NCBI GenBank assembly: GCA_040393065.1
Contig: JBEBUW010000013.1
Span: 1 to 64,000 of the forward strand
From: JACCWM01 sp040393065
GTDB lineage: Bacteria > Myxococcota_A > Bradymonadia > Bradymonadales > Bradymonadaceae
Direction of reading: 5' to 3'
DNA: 64,000 bases
Position numbers and translations under genes: made by a program. This document shows, piece by piece, positions 15,783-24,770 of the stretch. A model generated the notes under the pieces. It had not been told where the DNA came from. It saw only the letters and a list, made by a program, of their open reading frames with translations, and searched no databases. Every line of letters begins with the position of its first letter. Positions within the stretch are counted from its first letter, which is position 1.

Positions 15783-18080
15783 TTACGAAACGTCGCTGTC
15801 GTCAAACTCGATGCCAACCTCATCGAATACGCTTTTGAGCCGGCCCAACCACTTCGAAGGCACCGAAAAACTACAATCGCCCAGCCGCTCCAGCTCCAGC
15901 TCCTGACACTGCGGAATCGCCTCAAACCGATCCGCCACGGCCTTGCTCTCCAGAACAATCACCGTAACGTCATGACGCAACCGCGCATACGCCGGCTGAT
16001 CCAACAGACTTTGCAACTTCAAAGCCTGCGCCGCCGGCACGCCACCGGCCACGCGCTGCTCCAGAAATTCAAGCACCGCATCCAGCGAATCCTCCGGCCA
16101 ACGCTGCCGAATCTTCGCAATATCCAGCGCAAAATATCGCCCCGCCCGACTGCACCCCTCCGGCGGATCGTCCAGCTCGACGCCTACCCGCAAAAGCTCA
16201 CTCAGCGTAATAAAATCACACGCCGTCGAATCTACCTGCACAACCAGCGGCTCTACAAACGAAATACACGGCGGCAGCGTGCCCAGATAATCGACCACCA
16301 GCGCACTTTCTCGCTCGATCAACCGACCCAGCAAATCCTCGCGCTCCGTCATCACAAAAACCGTCGTCGGACCGATCCGAATCAACTGACCCTCGCCGCC
16401 CAGATCATGCTCAAACTGATCGATCACCAGCTCCAGCCTGTCCGGATCGCGATGACGCAAAATCACGCCCGACGCAAAAAACTGCAACTGACGATGCACT
16501 CGCTCCCAGTCATCCAGCTGAAACGCCACCGAATCCGGCACCGGCGTATGGCTCAAACCAGTCAGCCGCTCCCGCACACCGGCCGCGCTCTCCCCTTGAG
16601 AAAACCCGCGCTGTACCGATTCCGCCGTCAGCCGAAATGTCGCCATCCGATCCGACAATCCGATGCGAACGCCCACGCGATACAGAAAATAAATCACCTC
16701 GAGCGGCGCCGCGTCCAGAAACACCATAATCTCAAAGTTGGGCTGCACGATCATACAGCCTGTCGGACCGCCAGCACCCGCAACGGCCGAACTTTCCGCA
16801 CCTTCCCCGGCCGCACTCGCAATACCCAGCGCCTGGCGCCCACGCGCATGAAAACGCGCCAGCTCCATGCCATCTTCACTCTCGCCGAGCTGCAAAAACC
16901 CCATCCAGACCAGCGCCCGCCTCAATACCGTCTGAATATAATCTTCCGGCTCAATTTCCTCATGGGAGCGCGCCAGAACTCGCGTCAGATAACTCCGATC
17001 CAGACTGGCACACAGCGCCACCAGCGCATCGAGCGGCGTCCATCCCTCCAGCCGTGCTCGCTTCAACACCGAAAACACATAGCCACGCGCCCCGATCAAC
17101 GGCTCCCCGGTCGCCTCAAACTGCGAAAACTGCTCGCCAGCCGGCAACCTGGACCGATTCTTCGACAACGCCAGACTCTTGATCTCACTCCAATATTTCA
17201 CATTCTGAATCGCCAGCAAAAGCTGCCGATCCCGCCGCAACTCATCGCTGGTGAAATATTTTTCCATCGCCCCCGGAACGGCAACCAGATGATACGCATC
17301 CAGCTCCACCAGCCCCAGCTCCACCGAAAGCGCCAGCAAAAACGTGAGATAATCAAGCTGCAACGGATCATTCAAATCCAGAGGTTCGGACGCCAGACCC
17401 GATTGCCCCGGCAAAACAATGCCGGCCGCCGCGCGCCCCAGACTCCGCCGATTCGGCGTGCCCGACTTGTTCAACCGCAACGCCTCCTTCGAAAGCGCGC
17501 TGGTCAAATGCAGCAAATTCAGCTCCAACGACTCAATGCTCGAAACCGCCGTTTCCCGAATCGCTCCCGAAAAAGTCCCCAGCGCCTCCGGCCCGACATC
17601 GCTCGAAAACCCGGAAAAACGCTCATAAACCGCTTCGCCAACCGCCAGCTCATGCTGCAAAAAATTCTCATGTTCCAGCAGCTTCTCAATATCAAACTCG
17701 CTCTCCCCCGGCGACGGCAACGGCACCAGCAAACCCCGCTCTACCAGGTCGCGCAACGACTCTGTCGTCTCCCCGAATCCGCGCAGCAACAACTCCCGAC
17801 GCAGACTCTCCCCGCGCAGCCGACCACCACTGGAAGCCACATGCCCCAGCGCTATCTGCTGCAACGAAACCACGCCTTCCAGCCGCTTTTCTAAATGCTC
17901 GCGATCCGCCAGCACTCCGCTGAGCTGCTCGGCCGTTACATGATCAGGATCCAACCCCCAGACCGCCGCCAGAAAACGCTTGGAGCCCGTGTCATAACCG
18001 CGCTCAAATAGTGTTTCCAACTCCCGCAAAGACAACGGGGCCGACTGCCCGCGAAAACGCTCCGGACGAGTACTTCTCAT
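15783..18080 (-). CDS. Helicase_C_3 (XPB/Ssl2-associated) domain protein
   Basis: A 765-residue protein resembling the bacterial Helicase_C_3 (XPB/Ssl2-like helicase C-terminal domain) family, usually found beside an XPB-type DNA helicase. The diagnostic segment is at about residues 443-560: CMIVQPNFEIMVFLDAAP, then RLTAESVQRGFSQGES and LSHTPVPDSVAFQLDDW. An N-terminal winged-helix-like region and a C-terminal alpha/beta module (about 700-760; VTVIVLESKAVADRFEA, RLGDCSFSVPS) flank it. No helicase motor gene is within the window, so its partner is elsewhere or absent. The ATG overlaps the stop of the small upstream gene by four bases. That gene encodes a second copy of the C-terminal module. 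Confidence 0.75.
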   Translation of the reverse strand: MRSTRPERFRGQSAPLSLRELETLFERGYDTGSKRFLAAVWGLDPDHVTAEQLSGVLADREHLEKRLEGVVSLQQIALGHVASSGGRLRGESLRRELLLRGFGETTESLRDLVERGLLVPLPSPGESEFDIEKLLEHENFLQHELAVGEAVYERFSGFSSDVGPEALGTFSGAIRETAVSSIESLELNLLHLTSALSKEALRLNKSGTPNRRSLGRAAAGIVLPGQSGLASEPLDLNDPLQLDYLTFLLALSVELGLVELDAYHLVAVPGAMEKYFTSDELRRDRQLLLAIQNVKYWSEIKSLALSKNRSRLPAGEQFSQFEATGEPLIGARGYVFSVLKRARLEGWTPLDALVALCASLDRSYLTRVLARSHEEIEPEDYIQTVLRRALVWMGFLQLGESEDGMELARFHARGRQALGIASAAGEGAESSAVAGAGGPTGCMIVQPNFEIMVFLDAAPLEVIYFLYRVGVRIGLSDRMATFRLTAESVQRGFSQGESAAGVRERLTGLSHTPVPDSVAFQLDDWERVHRQLQFFASGVILRHRDPDRLELVIDQFEHDLGGEGQLIRIGPTTVFVMTEREDLLGRLIERESALVVDYLGTLPPCISFVEPLVVQVDSTACDFITLSELLRVGVELDDPPEGCSRAGRYFALDIAKIRQRWPEDSLDAVLEFLEQRVAGGVPAAQALKLQSLLDQPAYARLRHDVTVIVLESKAVADRFEAIPQCQELELERLGDCSFSVPSKWLGRLKSVFDEVGIEFDDSDVS

Positions 18081-18355
18081 ACGTCTTCCTCCTCGTCGTC
18101 CTCTTTAGAACTGTCCGATGACTCTTCCAGAGTGCCAACGATTTTTGGATAAATGCCACGCTCCTCAAGTGCCCGCCGCACAATCTCAACCTCGTACGCC
18201 GGCATCGCCAGTGCCCGATCCCCCAGACGCTGCATATGCAATTGAGACAGACTGGAGGAATCAAGCGCACGCAGGGTTTCCTCCAAAATAGCCGAGCTTT
18301 CACACATCACGAGCGCTACCCCGCGGTGAACTACCAGGGAAGACTTCAACGACAC
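18077..18355 (-). CDS. Small stand-alone paralogue of the Helicase_C_3 C-terminal module
   Basis: A 92-residue protein. Its core (VALVMCESSAILEETLRALD.. RLGDRALAMPAYEVEIVRRAL, ending GIYPKIVG) matches the pattern of the last 60 residues of its downstream neighbour (VTVIVLESKAVADRF.. RLGDCSFSVPSKWLGRLKSV.. VGIEFDD). An acidic tail (EEDDEEE-like) follows. GTG 18355 is chosen because AAAGGA lies 6 bases upstream. The frame opens further at ATG 18463, but that codon falls inside a -10 promoter element. The ATGA overlap with the next gene implies coupled translation and probably a protein complex. The function is unknown. Confidence 0.7.
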   Translation of the reverse strand: MSLKSSLVVHRGVALVMCESSAILEETLRALDSSSLSQLHMQRLGDRALAMPAYEVEIVRRALEERGIYPKIVGTLEESSDSSKEDDEEEDV

Positions 18356-18458
18356 GAGTTGTCCTTTTTCTGCGGGTGGGAAAGTTGATCGCCCGGATTT
18401 GTAGTACGCAAGTGGCCTGAAACCACTGCTTTGCCTACACAACACGAGCGGGCTTGAA

Positions 18459-18488
18459 AGCATAAGAGTCCGGTCGCGACACTGTCAA
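18459..18488 (-). promoter_or_regulatory. Sigma70-type promoter for the Helicase_C_3 gene pair
   Basis: On the minus strand a perfect -35 TTGACA (18488-18483) is followed after 18 bases by TATGCT (18464-18459), a 4/6 match to the -10 consensus. It lies about 100 bases upstream of the GTG start at 18355. Confidence 0.6.
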
Positions 18489-18520
18489 CCTGTGCCAACA
18501 CTTCATTGCCTGCAACCGGG

Positions 18521-18550
18521 TTGACACTCTCCAAGACCGAGCGTTAGTTT
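18521..18550 (+). promoter_or_regulatory. Possible promoter for the HMG-CoA lyase operon
   Basis: A perfect -35 TTGACA (18521-18526) is followed after 18 bases by a weak -10-like TAGTTT. It faces the lyase gene, which starts at 18663. The two divergent operons share the gap 18356-18662, which contains no other gene. Confidence 0.4.
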
Positions 18551-18662
18551 CGGTCACAAGAAGCGCTTCACGCGCAACTATAGCACCCTTAACTTTCCGG
18601 CTCCACCTGTAACTACATTCTACCTTTTCCCAAATTTCCCAAACTTTCCCCAAGGGCACGCG

Positions 18663-19610
18663 TTGAGCAGAATCGACTCCACACCCGACGTTCACCTTTT
18701 CGAGGTAGGACCACGCGATGGCCTCCAAAACGAATCAAAACTGCTCAGCGTTGACGAAAAAGTCACGCTGATCGAACGACTCGTCCAGGCCGGTGTAAAA
18801 GATGTCGAAATCGGCAGCTTCGTCCATCCCTCCTGGATCCCGCAAATGGCCAATACCGACCAGGTCGCACGCCGCCTTGTCCAAAACGGCCTGAAAGGCG
18901 ACGTCCGCTACTGGGCACTGGTCCCCAACCTCAAAGGCCTGCAACGCGCAATCCAGGCAGGCATCCGCCACGTAGCCGTCGTTCTGTCCACCACCGAATC
19001 CCACAGCCAGAACAATCTCAACTGTTCGCTGGCCGAAGGTCTCGAAAACGTCCGACAAACCTGCCAGCACGCCCGCGCCGAAGGCATCCAGATCCGCGCC
19101 TATCTCTCCACCGTATTTGGCTGCCCCTTTGAAGGCGACGTCGATTTCCAATGGGTCCTGGACCGATGCGCCCACCTGCTTGATTTCGGCGCCTTTCAGG
19201 TTTCCCTGGGCGACACCATCGGCATCGGCAAACCCTACCAGGTCCGCGATGGCTGCCAGCAGGCCATCGAACGATTCGGCGCCGACGCCATCGCCCTGCA
19301 CCTGCACGACACCCAGGGACTCGCCATCGCCAACTCCCTGGTCGCCTACGAAATCGGCGTCCGCAACTTCGACAGCGCCATCGGCGGTATGGGCGGCTGC
19401 CCCTACGCACCCGGCGCCGCCGGCAACGTCGCCACCGAAGATCTCGTAAACCTCTTCCATTCGACCGGCCGCAACACCGGCTGGGATCTCGACCAACTCT
19501 GTGAAACCTCCACCTGGCTTACCCGGACTACTGGCATTTCTACCCGCTCGCGCTACTACGCCGCCTGGCTGGCAGCCCGAAATTCTCAGCAGGCATCGAC
19601 CCAACCATGA
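18663..19610 (+). CDS. mvaB: Hydroxymethylglutaryl-CoA lyase
   Basis: A DRE-TIM metallolyase of 315 residues. It splits HMG-CoA into acetoacetate and acetyl-CoA, the last step of leucine degradation and of ketone body formation. Family motifs are intact: EVGPRDGLQNE at the N-terminus, the EIGSFVHP strand, the LHLHDTQG metal-ligand His pair (HxH), and GGMGGCPYAPGAAGNVATEDL, whose Cys lies on the active-site loop. The start is TTG 18663 with AAGGGC upstream. No ATG exists in frame before the essential EVGPRDG. It overlaps the next gene by four bases (ATGA), so translation is coupled. Confidence 0.93.
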   Translation: MSRIDSTPDVHLFEVGPRDGLQNESKLLSVDEKVTLIERLVQAGVKDVEIGSFVHPSWIPQMANTDQVARRLVQNGLKGDVRYWALVPNLKGLQRAIQAGIRHVAVVLSTTESHSQNNLNCSLAEGLENVRQTCQHARAEGIQIRAYLSTVFGCPFEGDVDFQWVLDRCAHLLDFGAFQVSLGDTIGIGKPYQVRDGCQQAIERFGADAIALHLHDTQGLAIANSLVAYEIGVRNFDSAIGGMGGCPYAPGAAGNVATEDLVNLFHSTGRNTGWDLDQLCETSTWLTRTTGISTRSRYYAAWLAARNSQQASTQP

Positions 19611-20626
19611 GAGAATTCAAACAACACCTTGAAACCCTGCGCGAACGTCACCTCGAAGACATTTTAGCACGTATCGAAGACGCGATTGTACGCGACACCC
19701 CCTCCGGATCTTCGCTCGTGCCGATGTGCCGCTACCACTTCTCCACCGGCGGAAAACGCCTGCGCGCCATGCTTCCCCTGCTGGTCGCCGACGCACTGCA
19801 GGTAGACCCGACCAGCCTCATCCCTTTTGCCGCAGCCTGCGAAATGATCCACAACGCAACGCTCGTGCACGACGACCTCCAGGACGGCGACCGCATGCGC
19901 CGCGACCAGGAAACCATCTGGGTGCGCTACGGCGAAGCCCGCGCCATCAACCTCGGCGACGCCATGCTCTACTGGGCCATGCTTCTGGTCGACGAACTCG
20001 AGCACCCCGCCGAACTCCGCCTGAACTGCATGCGACGTCTGGCCCGCGACATCATCCGCGTCATCGACGGCCAGGAACGCGAATTTTTGCTCAAAGACAT
20101 CAAATCCCCCTCGATCGAACAGTATTTCACCATGGTCGAAGGCAAAACCAGCGGACTCTTCGCCCTGCCCGCCGCCGGCGCCGCCGAATTATGCAACGCA
20201 CCGGCCGACCTGATCGAAGCCATCGAACGCGCAACCACCGATCTGGGCGTCATTTTCCAGATCCAGGACGACATCCTCGACCTCTACGGCGAAAAAGGCC
20301 GCGGCGAATCAGGCTCCGATCTCAAAGAAGGCAAGATCTCCGCACTCGTCGTTCATTTTCTACAAAACGCGCCCCCACAAGAATCCGCCTGGCTACGAGA
20401 AATCCTGCTCGCCCCCCGCGACGCAGTCAGCGCTGGCGACATTGAACGCGCAACCGCTCTGTTTGCCGAACGCGGCTCGCTTGAATTTGCCCTGGACGAA
20501 ATCGCCCGCCGCATGCAATCCGCAACCCGATGCGCCACGCTTGCTGCGCATCCACACATTGCAACGCTGCTTACCAACATGGCCGAACTTTTTATCGAAC
20601 CCATCGATCAGGTCTACAGCCGCTAG
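19607..20626 (+). CDS. Trans-isoprenyl (polyprenyl) diphosphate synthase
   Basis: A 339-residue all-helical prenyltransferase that elongates allylic diphosphates with isopentenyl diphosphate, feeding quinone, carotenoid or other isoprenoid synthesis. The first Asp-rich motif is intact (LVHDDLQDGDRMRRD). The second is DDILD, in IFQIQDDILDLYGEKGRGESGSD, and GGKRLR is present near the N-terminus. Chain length cannot be assigned with confidence: no bulky chain-length pattern is decisive, so geranylgeranyl-, octaprenyl- or farnesyl-type products are all possible. It is translationally coupled to the HMG-CoA lyase upstream, an unusual partner. Confidence 0.9.
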   Translation: MREFKQHLETLRERHLEDILARIEDAIVRDTPSGSSLVPMCRYHFSTGGKRLRAMLPLLVADALQVDPTSLIPFAAACEMIHNATLVHDDLQDGDRMRRDQETIWVRYGEARAINLGDAMLYWAMLLVDELEHPAELRLNCMRRLARDIIRVIDGQEREFLLKDIKSPSIEQYFTMVEGKTSGLFALPAAGAAELCNAPADLIEAIERATTDLGVIFQIQDDILDLYGEKGRGESGSDLKEGKISALVVHFLQNAPPQESAWLREILLAPRDAVSAGDIERATALFAERGSLEFALDEIARRMQSATRCATLAAHPHIATLLTNMAELFIEPIDQVYSR

Positions 20627-20667
20627 CTTCCGGCAAACTGCCTCCTCGCGCACATAAGGTCATCACC

Positions 20668-21582
20668 ATGAGTTCTTCTGATTCGTCATCTTCCAGCTCC
20701 ATCGCCCGGTCCGGATGCCCCTTTACCGGCACCAGCCCGCAAGAATCCGGCTCCGGACAACTCACCTACAACTCGTATCTGCGCGTTCCCGAGCTGCTCC
20801 AACTACAGCAGTTCGAATCCAACCCGCCAGCACACGACGAACTGCTCTTCATCACCATCCACCAGGCCTACGAGCTCTGGTTCAAACAAGTGTTATTCGA
20901 ATTTGACCGCATCCAGACACTCATGAACCAGGACGACGTATATGAAGCCTCACGCCTTCTTGAGCGTGTCCTGCAGATCGAAAAACTCCTCGTCGGACAA
21001 ATTCATATCCTGGAAACCATGACGCCGCGCGACTTCCTGCGTTTTCGCGATGCGCTCAATCCGGCCAGCGGCTTTCAGTCGATTCAATTTCGAGAACTCG
21101 AATTTCTGACCGGCATCAAAGATCCGGCCGTCATGGTCCACATCGAACTGACCGGCCCGGACCGAGAACGCCTGAATGCCCGACTCGCCAGCCCCAGCCT
21201 GCGCACTTCGCTCTTCGAACTGCTGCGCCGCCAGGGCTTCGATGTTGCCATCCCCGCAGAAGACGGCAGCCCGCTCTCCGAAACCGAACGCGAACGCACA
21301 CTGCAAGAATTGCTCAAACTCTACGATCAGCCCGAACGACATTTCCACCTCTATCGCCTGGCCGAAGCCCTGGTCGAACACGACCAGAACCTGCTCCTGT
21401 GGCGATTCCACCACGTTCGCGTTGTTGAACGCCTGATCGGCACAAAATCCGGCACCGGCGGCTCCTCAGGTGTGCAATATCTTTCCTCCACGCTCAACAA
21501 ACGCGCGTATCCACTTCTCTGGGAAGTGCGCGGATTGCTCACCGGTGACCAAACCCCCATGCCCGATCTGCAGAATACCTGA
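20668..21582 (+). CDS. kynA: Tryptophan 2,3-dioxygenase
   Basis: A heme dioxygenase of 304 residues that opens the indole ring of L-tryptophan to N-formylkynurenine, the first step of the kynurenine pathway. Signature segments are LTYNSYLRVPELL, FITIHQAYELWFKQ (His65), LETMTPRDFLRFRDALNPASGFQS, and WRFHHVRVVERLIGTKSGTGGSSG, which holds the proximal heme His and the substrate-contact GTGG loop. The frame extends upstream, but ATG 20668 with nearby AAGG gives the normal length apart from a Ser-rich leader of about 30 residues. It follows the prenyl synthase by 41 bases. No kynureninase or formamidase lies in the window. Confidence 0.95.
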   Translation: MSSSDSSSSSSIARSGCPFTGTSPQESGSGQLTYNSYLRVPELLQLQQFESNPPAHDELLFITIHQAYELWFKQVLFEFDRIQTLMNQDDVYEASRLLERVLQIEKLLVGQIHILETMTPRDFLRFRDALNPASGFQSIQFRELEFLTGIKDPAVMVHIELTGPDRERLNARLASPSLRTSLFELLRRQGFDVAIPAEDGSPLSETERERTLQELLKLYDQPERHFHLYRLAEALVEHDQNLLLWRFHHVRVVERLIGTKSGTGGSSGVQYLSSTLNKRAYPLLWEVRGLLTGDQTPMPDLQNT

Positions 21583-21701
21583 ACCAATAAATAGGCCCTC
21601 CTTGTCTTTTTCATCATTTTAAGTTTGCCCAACAGCATCGGTCGTGCAAGATAGCGCTCGATTCTGTCAATGAATTTTGTTTTATTTTTGGAGAAGTACC
21701 C

Positions 21702-23354
21702 ATGAAGTGGTTTAAAAAGAACACCTTATCCATTTGTACACTCGCTTTACTTACCAGCCTGTCTTCCAATGTCTGGGCACAAGATGAAGTAGAAGAAGTA
21801 GAAACAGAAGTAGCGGTCGAAGAAACAGAAGCTACAGCCGAAGAAGTCTCGACTCAATCTGCCGATCAGACGCGCATCGAAGAACTGGTCAGCAAACGCA
21901 ACGAAGACAGCGAAAATGGCTCCACCCAGTGGAAACCCTCCTACGGCGTCGGTATCGAAGCCAGCTACTTCTTCACCGCTCTGGATCGCTGGAACGCTCA
22001 CCTGCTCGAACCCAACAACACGTCGCAATTCGACACCAACGGCGTTTTCAACTTCGACCTCGCCCTGGAAGCATCCTTTCTGGAAAGCACGCGCCTGACC
22101 CTCTTCGGCGGCGTCGCCACGCCCTTCCACAGCGATCCGTCCCTGCTCGCCTACTATGTCGGTCTGGAACCGGCCCTGGCATTCCGCGGCGGTGACTGGG
22201 AACTCGCGTTCGGCGCAGGCGTTGCCCTGGGCATGCTCACCGTACAGCCCGGTGACGCCGAAGCCGACTCCACCATCGTTCTGGTTCGCCCCTTCCTCGA
22301 AGTCCGCCGCTACTTCAGCGAGTGGATGGCCGGCTACGTACGCGGCGGATTCAACCAGTGGTACGCCACCGACATCGAATCCGATGACCTGGCCCTGACC
22401 CGCATGGACGGACGCCCGCTCAAATCCAACGACCTGCACGAAGGCGGCGTCTACGTCGCACTCGGTCTGCGCTTTGGCCACTATCCCACGCACATCAAAC
22501 ACGTTCCCGACAGCGACGGCGACGGCTACTACGACGACGTCGACGAATGCCCCAACGAAGCCGAAGACTTCGATGGTTTTGAAGACGAAGACGGCTGCCC
22601 CGAACTCGATAACGACAACGACGGCGTGCCCGATGCCGAAGACCAGTGCCCGAACATCCCCGGCACCGCCGAAAACAACGGCTGCCCGGCCTCCTTCGAC
22701 AGCGACGGCGACGGAATCCCCGATGCCGAAGACAAATGCCTCGGCGAACCCGAAAACTTCACCGGCTTCCAGGACGAAGACGGCTGCCCCGAACTTGACC
22801 GCGACAACGACGGCATCCCCGACACCGAAGACCACTGCCCGGACGTATCCGGCGTGCCCGAAAAACAAGGCTGCCCGTTTGAGCGCGTTGAAGTCACGCT
22901 CAAAAACATCGTCATCCACGACGTGGTAAACTTCGAGTACAACAAAGCCGTCATCATGCCCGACTCCTTCCAGTTGCTCAACGAAGTGGCCAGCGTCATC
23001 AAACACAACGACCGCATCCGCAAGATCGAAGTCCAGGGCCACACCGACCACGCCGGAAGCCTGAAATACAACATGACGCTTTCCGAAAACCGCGCAAAAT
23101 CCGTCATGCAATACCTCATCGATCAGGGCGTCGACCCCGAGCGTTTGACCGCCAAAGGCTACGGCCCAACCCAGCCGCTGGTTCCCCTGGCACAAGGCCA
23201 GAAAAAAGAAAGCCCGGAAGATGCCGCCAAAAACCGTCGCGTTGAATTCGTCATCCTCGAACAAGACGAAGTCCGCAAGGTCGTCCGCGAAGACCAGGTC
23301 CCCGAAGACGTCGAAGAAGTCAAAGAAGTCAAAGAAGACGATTCGCAGCAATAA
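21702..23354 (+). CDS. OmpA-family outer membrane protein with thrombospondin type 3 repeats
   Basis: A 550-residue secreted protein. The signal peptide ends at about residue 26 (NVWA-QDE) and is followed by a Glu-rich segment. A predicted N-terminal beta-barrel region covers about 75-265. Calcium-type TSP3 repeats (DSDGDGYYDDVDECP.., DNDNDGVPDAEDQCP.., repeated to about 400) come next, with paired Cys. The C-terminal OmpA peptidoglycan-binding domain is at about 405-530 (VNFEYNKAVIMPDS.., IEVQGHTDHAGS.., NRRVEF). It probably anchors the outer membrane to peptidoglycan. GGAGAAG precedes the ATG by 6 bases. A strong terminator ends the transcript, so it is likely an abundant monocistronic product. 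Confidence 0.93.
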   Translation: MKWFKKNTLSICTLALLTSLSSNVWAQDEVEEVETEVAVEETEATAEEVSTQSADQTRIEELVSKRNEDSENGSTQWKPSYGVGIEASYFFTALDRWNAHLLEPNNTSQFDTNGVFNFDLALEASFLESTRLTLFGGVATPFHSDPSLLAYYVGLEPALAFRGGDWELAFGAGVALGMLTVQPGDAEADSTIVLVRPFLEVRRYFSEWMAGYVRGGFNQWYATDIESDDLALTRMDGRPLKSNDLHEGGVYVALGLRFGHYPTHIKHVPDSDGDGYYDDVDECPNEAEDFDGFEDEDGCPELDNDNDGVPDAEDQCPNIPGTAENNGCPASFDSDGDGIPDAEDKCLGEPENFTGFQDEDGCPELDRDNDGIPDTEDHCPDVSGVPEKQGCPFERVEVTLKNIVIHDVVNFEYNKAVIMPDSFQLLNEVASVIKHNDRIRKIEVQGHTDHAGSLKYNMTLSENRAKSVMQYLIDQGVDPERLTAKGYGPTQPLVPLAQGQKKESPEDAAKNRRVEFVILEQDEVRKVVREDQVPEDVEEVKEVKEDDSQQ

Positions 23355-23377
23355 TCCAGCACCGTAGAACCACCCGC

Positions 23378-23416
23378 AACCTCCCTCATGAGCATTCGTG
23401 AGGGAGGTTCTTTTTC
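23378..23416 (+). terminator. Strong rho-independent terminator after the OmpA gene
   Basis: An 11-bp perfect stem AACCTCCCTCA/TGAGGGAGGTT (23378-23388 with 23399-23409) is followed directly by C and TTTTT. Confidence 0.92.
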
Positions 23417-23463
23417 CCACCCATTTTCAATCTCACGCAATCTCAGGGGAGCACAGGCTGACT

Positions 23464-24585
23464 ATGAAACATGCATTCACCGACCTGAACGCTGCTGTAT
23501 TCGTCTTGCTGCTGACCATCATCACCTGCGGATGTAAGGACACAAACAACGCACTTCCAGGCCTTACTGCCCCGGCCGAATCCTCTTCTCAACGCAATAC
23601 CCCGTCCAAAGCCGCTCCCCAAAAACCTCTCCCTCTGGCACCCGGCCCCACCGCCCAACCTGCAAAACTGCGCGCCAACGACTCGGCCATCGTCGACGGC
23701 GACACCCTGCGCGCCGTCGGATTCGACAACAGCATCCGCCTGCTCCAGCTCGACACCGAAGAACTCCTCAAAGACGAAGATCTCCTCTTTGCCCAAAAAG
23801 ACTGGTCCGGCTACGTCGCCTCCAAAACCACCAACAAAAACCAGATTGCAACCTACGGCACGCCCCTTGGCAACCAGGCTGCCGAATTTGCCCGCGACTT
23901 CTTTGATGGCATCGAAGACATCTACGTCGAATACGAAAGCCCCCTGCGCACACGCGATTTCTTCGGCCGCCACCTGGCCTACGTCTGGATCAAAAAATCC
24001 GGCGACGCCACCGGCTGGCTGAACTACAACATCGAAGCCGTGCGCGCAGGCATGTCCCCCTATTACACCAAATACGGCTTCAGCGAACTGTACCACGACG
24101 CCTTCATTGCCGCAGAAGCCGAAGCCAGAACCCAAAAACGCGGCATCTGGGCGCCCGACGCACAGGCCTACCCCGACTACAACCGCCGAAAAAAAGACTG
24201 GACCGAGCGCGCCAGCTACATCCAGACCTTTCGCCAACGTTTCCAAAACAACCCGGATTTCATTGAACTTGGCACCGATGTCGCCCTCTCCACCCTGCGC
24301 GAACGCATCGGCCAGCGCGTCACCGTCTTCGGCTCCGTCGACCGCTACAGCCCGAGCGCCCGCCCGCCCAAAATCCAGCTCAGCCACCGCTACCGCGAAA
24401 ACCTCGTCGTGGTCGCCACACCGCCCGTGAAATTCCCCACCAATCAGGTCAACCTCAAAAGCGGAGAATTCATCTACGCCACCGGCACCGTCACCCTGTT
24501 CCGGGGCACGCCGCAAATCGAATTCGACGCCAACAGCAAACTCTACGCCGGCAAAAATCCGCCACCTGCCCCAAAATCACCCTGA
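23464..24585 (+). CDS. Thermonuclease-like (SNase) lipoprotein
   Basis: A 373-residue predicted lipoprotein. The signal segment ends at the lipobox IITC (Cys about residue 22), and a Pro/Ala-rich spacer follows. The staphylococcal-nuclease-like domain (about residues 75-245) has VDGDTLRAV, the catalytic-type Asp/Arg region (RLLQLDTEE), TRDFFGRHLAYVWI and a closing KRGIWAPD. An additional OB-like domain (about 275-365; RIGQRVTVFGSVDRYSPSAR) resembles nucleic-acid-binding OB folds. It may degrade or bind extracellular nucleic acid at the envelope. An in-frame start at 23398 lies in the preceding terminator and is rejected. Confidence 0.8.
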   Translation: MKHAFTDLNAAVFVLLLTIITCGCKDTNNALPGLTAPAESSSQRNTPSKAAPQKPLPLAPGPTAQPAKLRANDSAIVDGDTLRAVGFDNSIRLLQLDTEELLKDEDLLFAQKDWSGYVASKTTNKNQIATYGTPLGNQAAEFARDFFDGIEDIYVEYESPLRTRDFFGRHLAYVWIKKSGDATGWLNYNIEAVRAGMSPYYTKYGFSELYHDAFIAAEAEARTQKRGIWAPDAQAYPDYNRRKKDWTERASYIQTFRQRFQNNPDFIELGTDVALSTLRERIGQRVTVFGSVDRYSPSARPPKIQLSHRYRENLVVVATPPVKFPTNQVNLKSGEFIYATGTVTLFRGTPQIEFDANSKLYAGKNPPPAPKSP

Positions 24586-24770
24586 CGATTCCCCCCAACC
24601 TCTCCACGCGCCAACACGCTTCCTCCCATCCCATCCAGGCCACAGACGCTCCAACCTGCGCATCTTGTCGTACGACGATCTTCCACGTAAGGTACCCTCG
24701 CTCGGCACGTTTATTTCACAGCATTTTTTCTTATTTTTTTTATCACCTGCCTGTGAGGCACCGGCAAATT

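Noticed and set aside
15717..17894. 725-codon + strand frame
   Set aside because: An antisense shadow of the Helicase_C_3 gene, with basic, Gln/Arg-rich composition and no ribosome binding site.
22500..22880. DNA repeats in the OmpA gene
   Set aside because: They reflect the coding of Asp-rich TSP3 motifs, not an independent repeat element.
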